Assembly (NCBI GenBank): GCA_947254205.1
Contig: CAMYCE010000050.1
Span: 1-15,105, forward strand
From: an uncultured Prevotellaceae bacterium
Lineage (GTDB): Bacteria > Bacteroidota > Bacteroidia > Bacteroidales > Muribaculaceae
Direction of reading: 5' to 3'
DNA length: 15,105 nt
Numbering within the stretch: position 1 is the first letter of the stretch; each line of letters begins with the position of its first letter. The position numbers and the translations under genes were made by a program. Positions 14,993 to 15,105 of the stretch are shown piece by piece. The notes below the pieces were generated by a model. It had not been told where the DNA came from. It was given only the letters and a program-made list of their open reading frames with translations, and did not search any database.

Positions 14993-15017
14993 GGCGCATA
15001 CACTCTCACATAACAGG

Positions 15018-15071
15018 AAATAGAGCAATGTAGTTCAACATAATGGTGGCTACATTGCTCTATTTTTTTTT
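15018..15071 (+). terminator. Strong terminator after the DUF3737-PatB operon
   Basis: aaatagagcaatgtag (15018-15033) and its exact complement (15050-15065) form a 16-bp perfect stem with a 16-base loop. A T run at 15063-15071 overlaps the end of the right arm. The A-rich left edge could also serve a gene arriving from the right on the other strand. Confidence 0.85.
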
Positions 15072-15081
15072 ACATTATCCC

Positions 15082-15105
15082 AAATCGGTCATTAGGTTTC
15101 TTGGT
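15082..15105 (+). repeat. Dispersed intergenic motif, copy 3 (cut by window end)
   Basis: The sequence from 15083 to the window end matches the minus strand of 23-45 at 22 of 23 positions, and shares its 15-base core with 2271-2285. It lies just after the terminator and may continue beyond the window. Confidence 0.6.

Overview
The window looks like chromosomal DNA of a Bacteroidales bacterium (a Prevotella- or Muribaculaceae-like gut organism is my guess). Three things point there: several -7 promoter elements of the Bacteroidetes form TAnnTTTG (for example TACCTTTG, TAACTTTG, TAAATTTG, TATATTTG), few clear Shine-Dalgarno sequences, and proteins typical of that phylum, such as a DUF4494 protein, a Bacteroidetes-type transketolase and an OmpA-family major outer-membrane protein. 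Gene density is high. I see no tRNA, rRNA, CRISPR array, transposase, integrase or phage gene.

Layout. 118-2246 (+) is a three-gene unit: an unrecognised exported protein, a cytidylate-kinase-like P-loop protein, and a zinc-ribbon membrane protein with a beta-rich extracytoplasmic domain; the last two overlap by ATGA. 2247-2542 is an intergenic repeat area with a dispersed motif, two palindromes and a run of nine G. 2543-3280 (-) is an orphan CpsB/YwqE-like PHP-domain phosphatase. It diverges from an acyl-ACP thioesterase (3432-4169, +), whose 3' end overlaps the convergent YigZ/IMPACT gene (4153-4752, -). 4952-6098 (+) is a DUF4494 gene followed almost without gap by a YggS PLP-homeostasis protein, then a FucP-like sugar permease (6151-7467), transketolase (7645-9681) and its terminator, and the OmpA-family gene (9825-11060) with its own promoter and a strong terminator. 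After a 394-base gap with no gene come a MATE transporter (11455-12882) and a coupled pair, a DUF3737 beta-helix protein and a MalY/PatB-type PLP enzyme (12984-14992), closed by a hairpin with 16-bp arms.

How the genes work together. Most are housekeeping. The sugar permease and transketolase sit together and may serve carbohydrate uptake and the pentose-phosphate pathway. The DUF3737-PatB pair is almost certainly co-expressed. The first three genes look like an envelope-related operon of unknown role. The OmpA gene has a codon bias unlike its neighbours, as expected of a very highly expressed protein.

I found no convincing new defence or mobile system. The points most worth following are non-coding: a 23-bp motif present in inverted orientation at the two ends of the window with a shorter third copy, a symmetric promoter at 3403-3421, and paired palindromes at 2364-2444. 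On the protein side they are a metal-ligand change in the PHP protein and the architecture of the zinc-ribbon protein.
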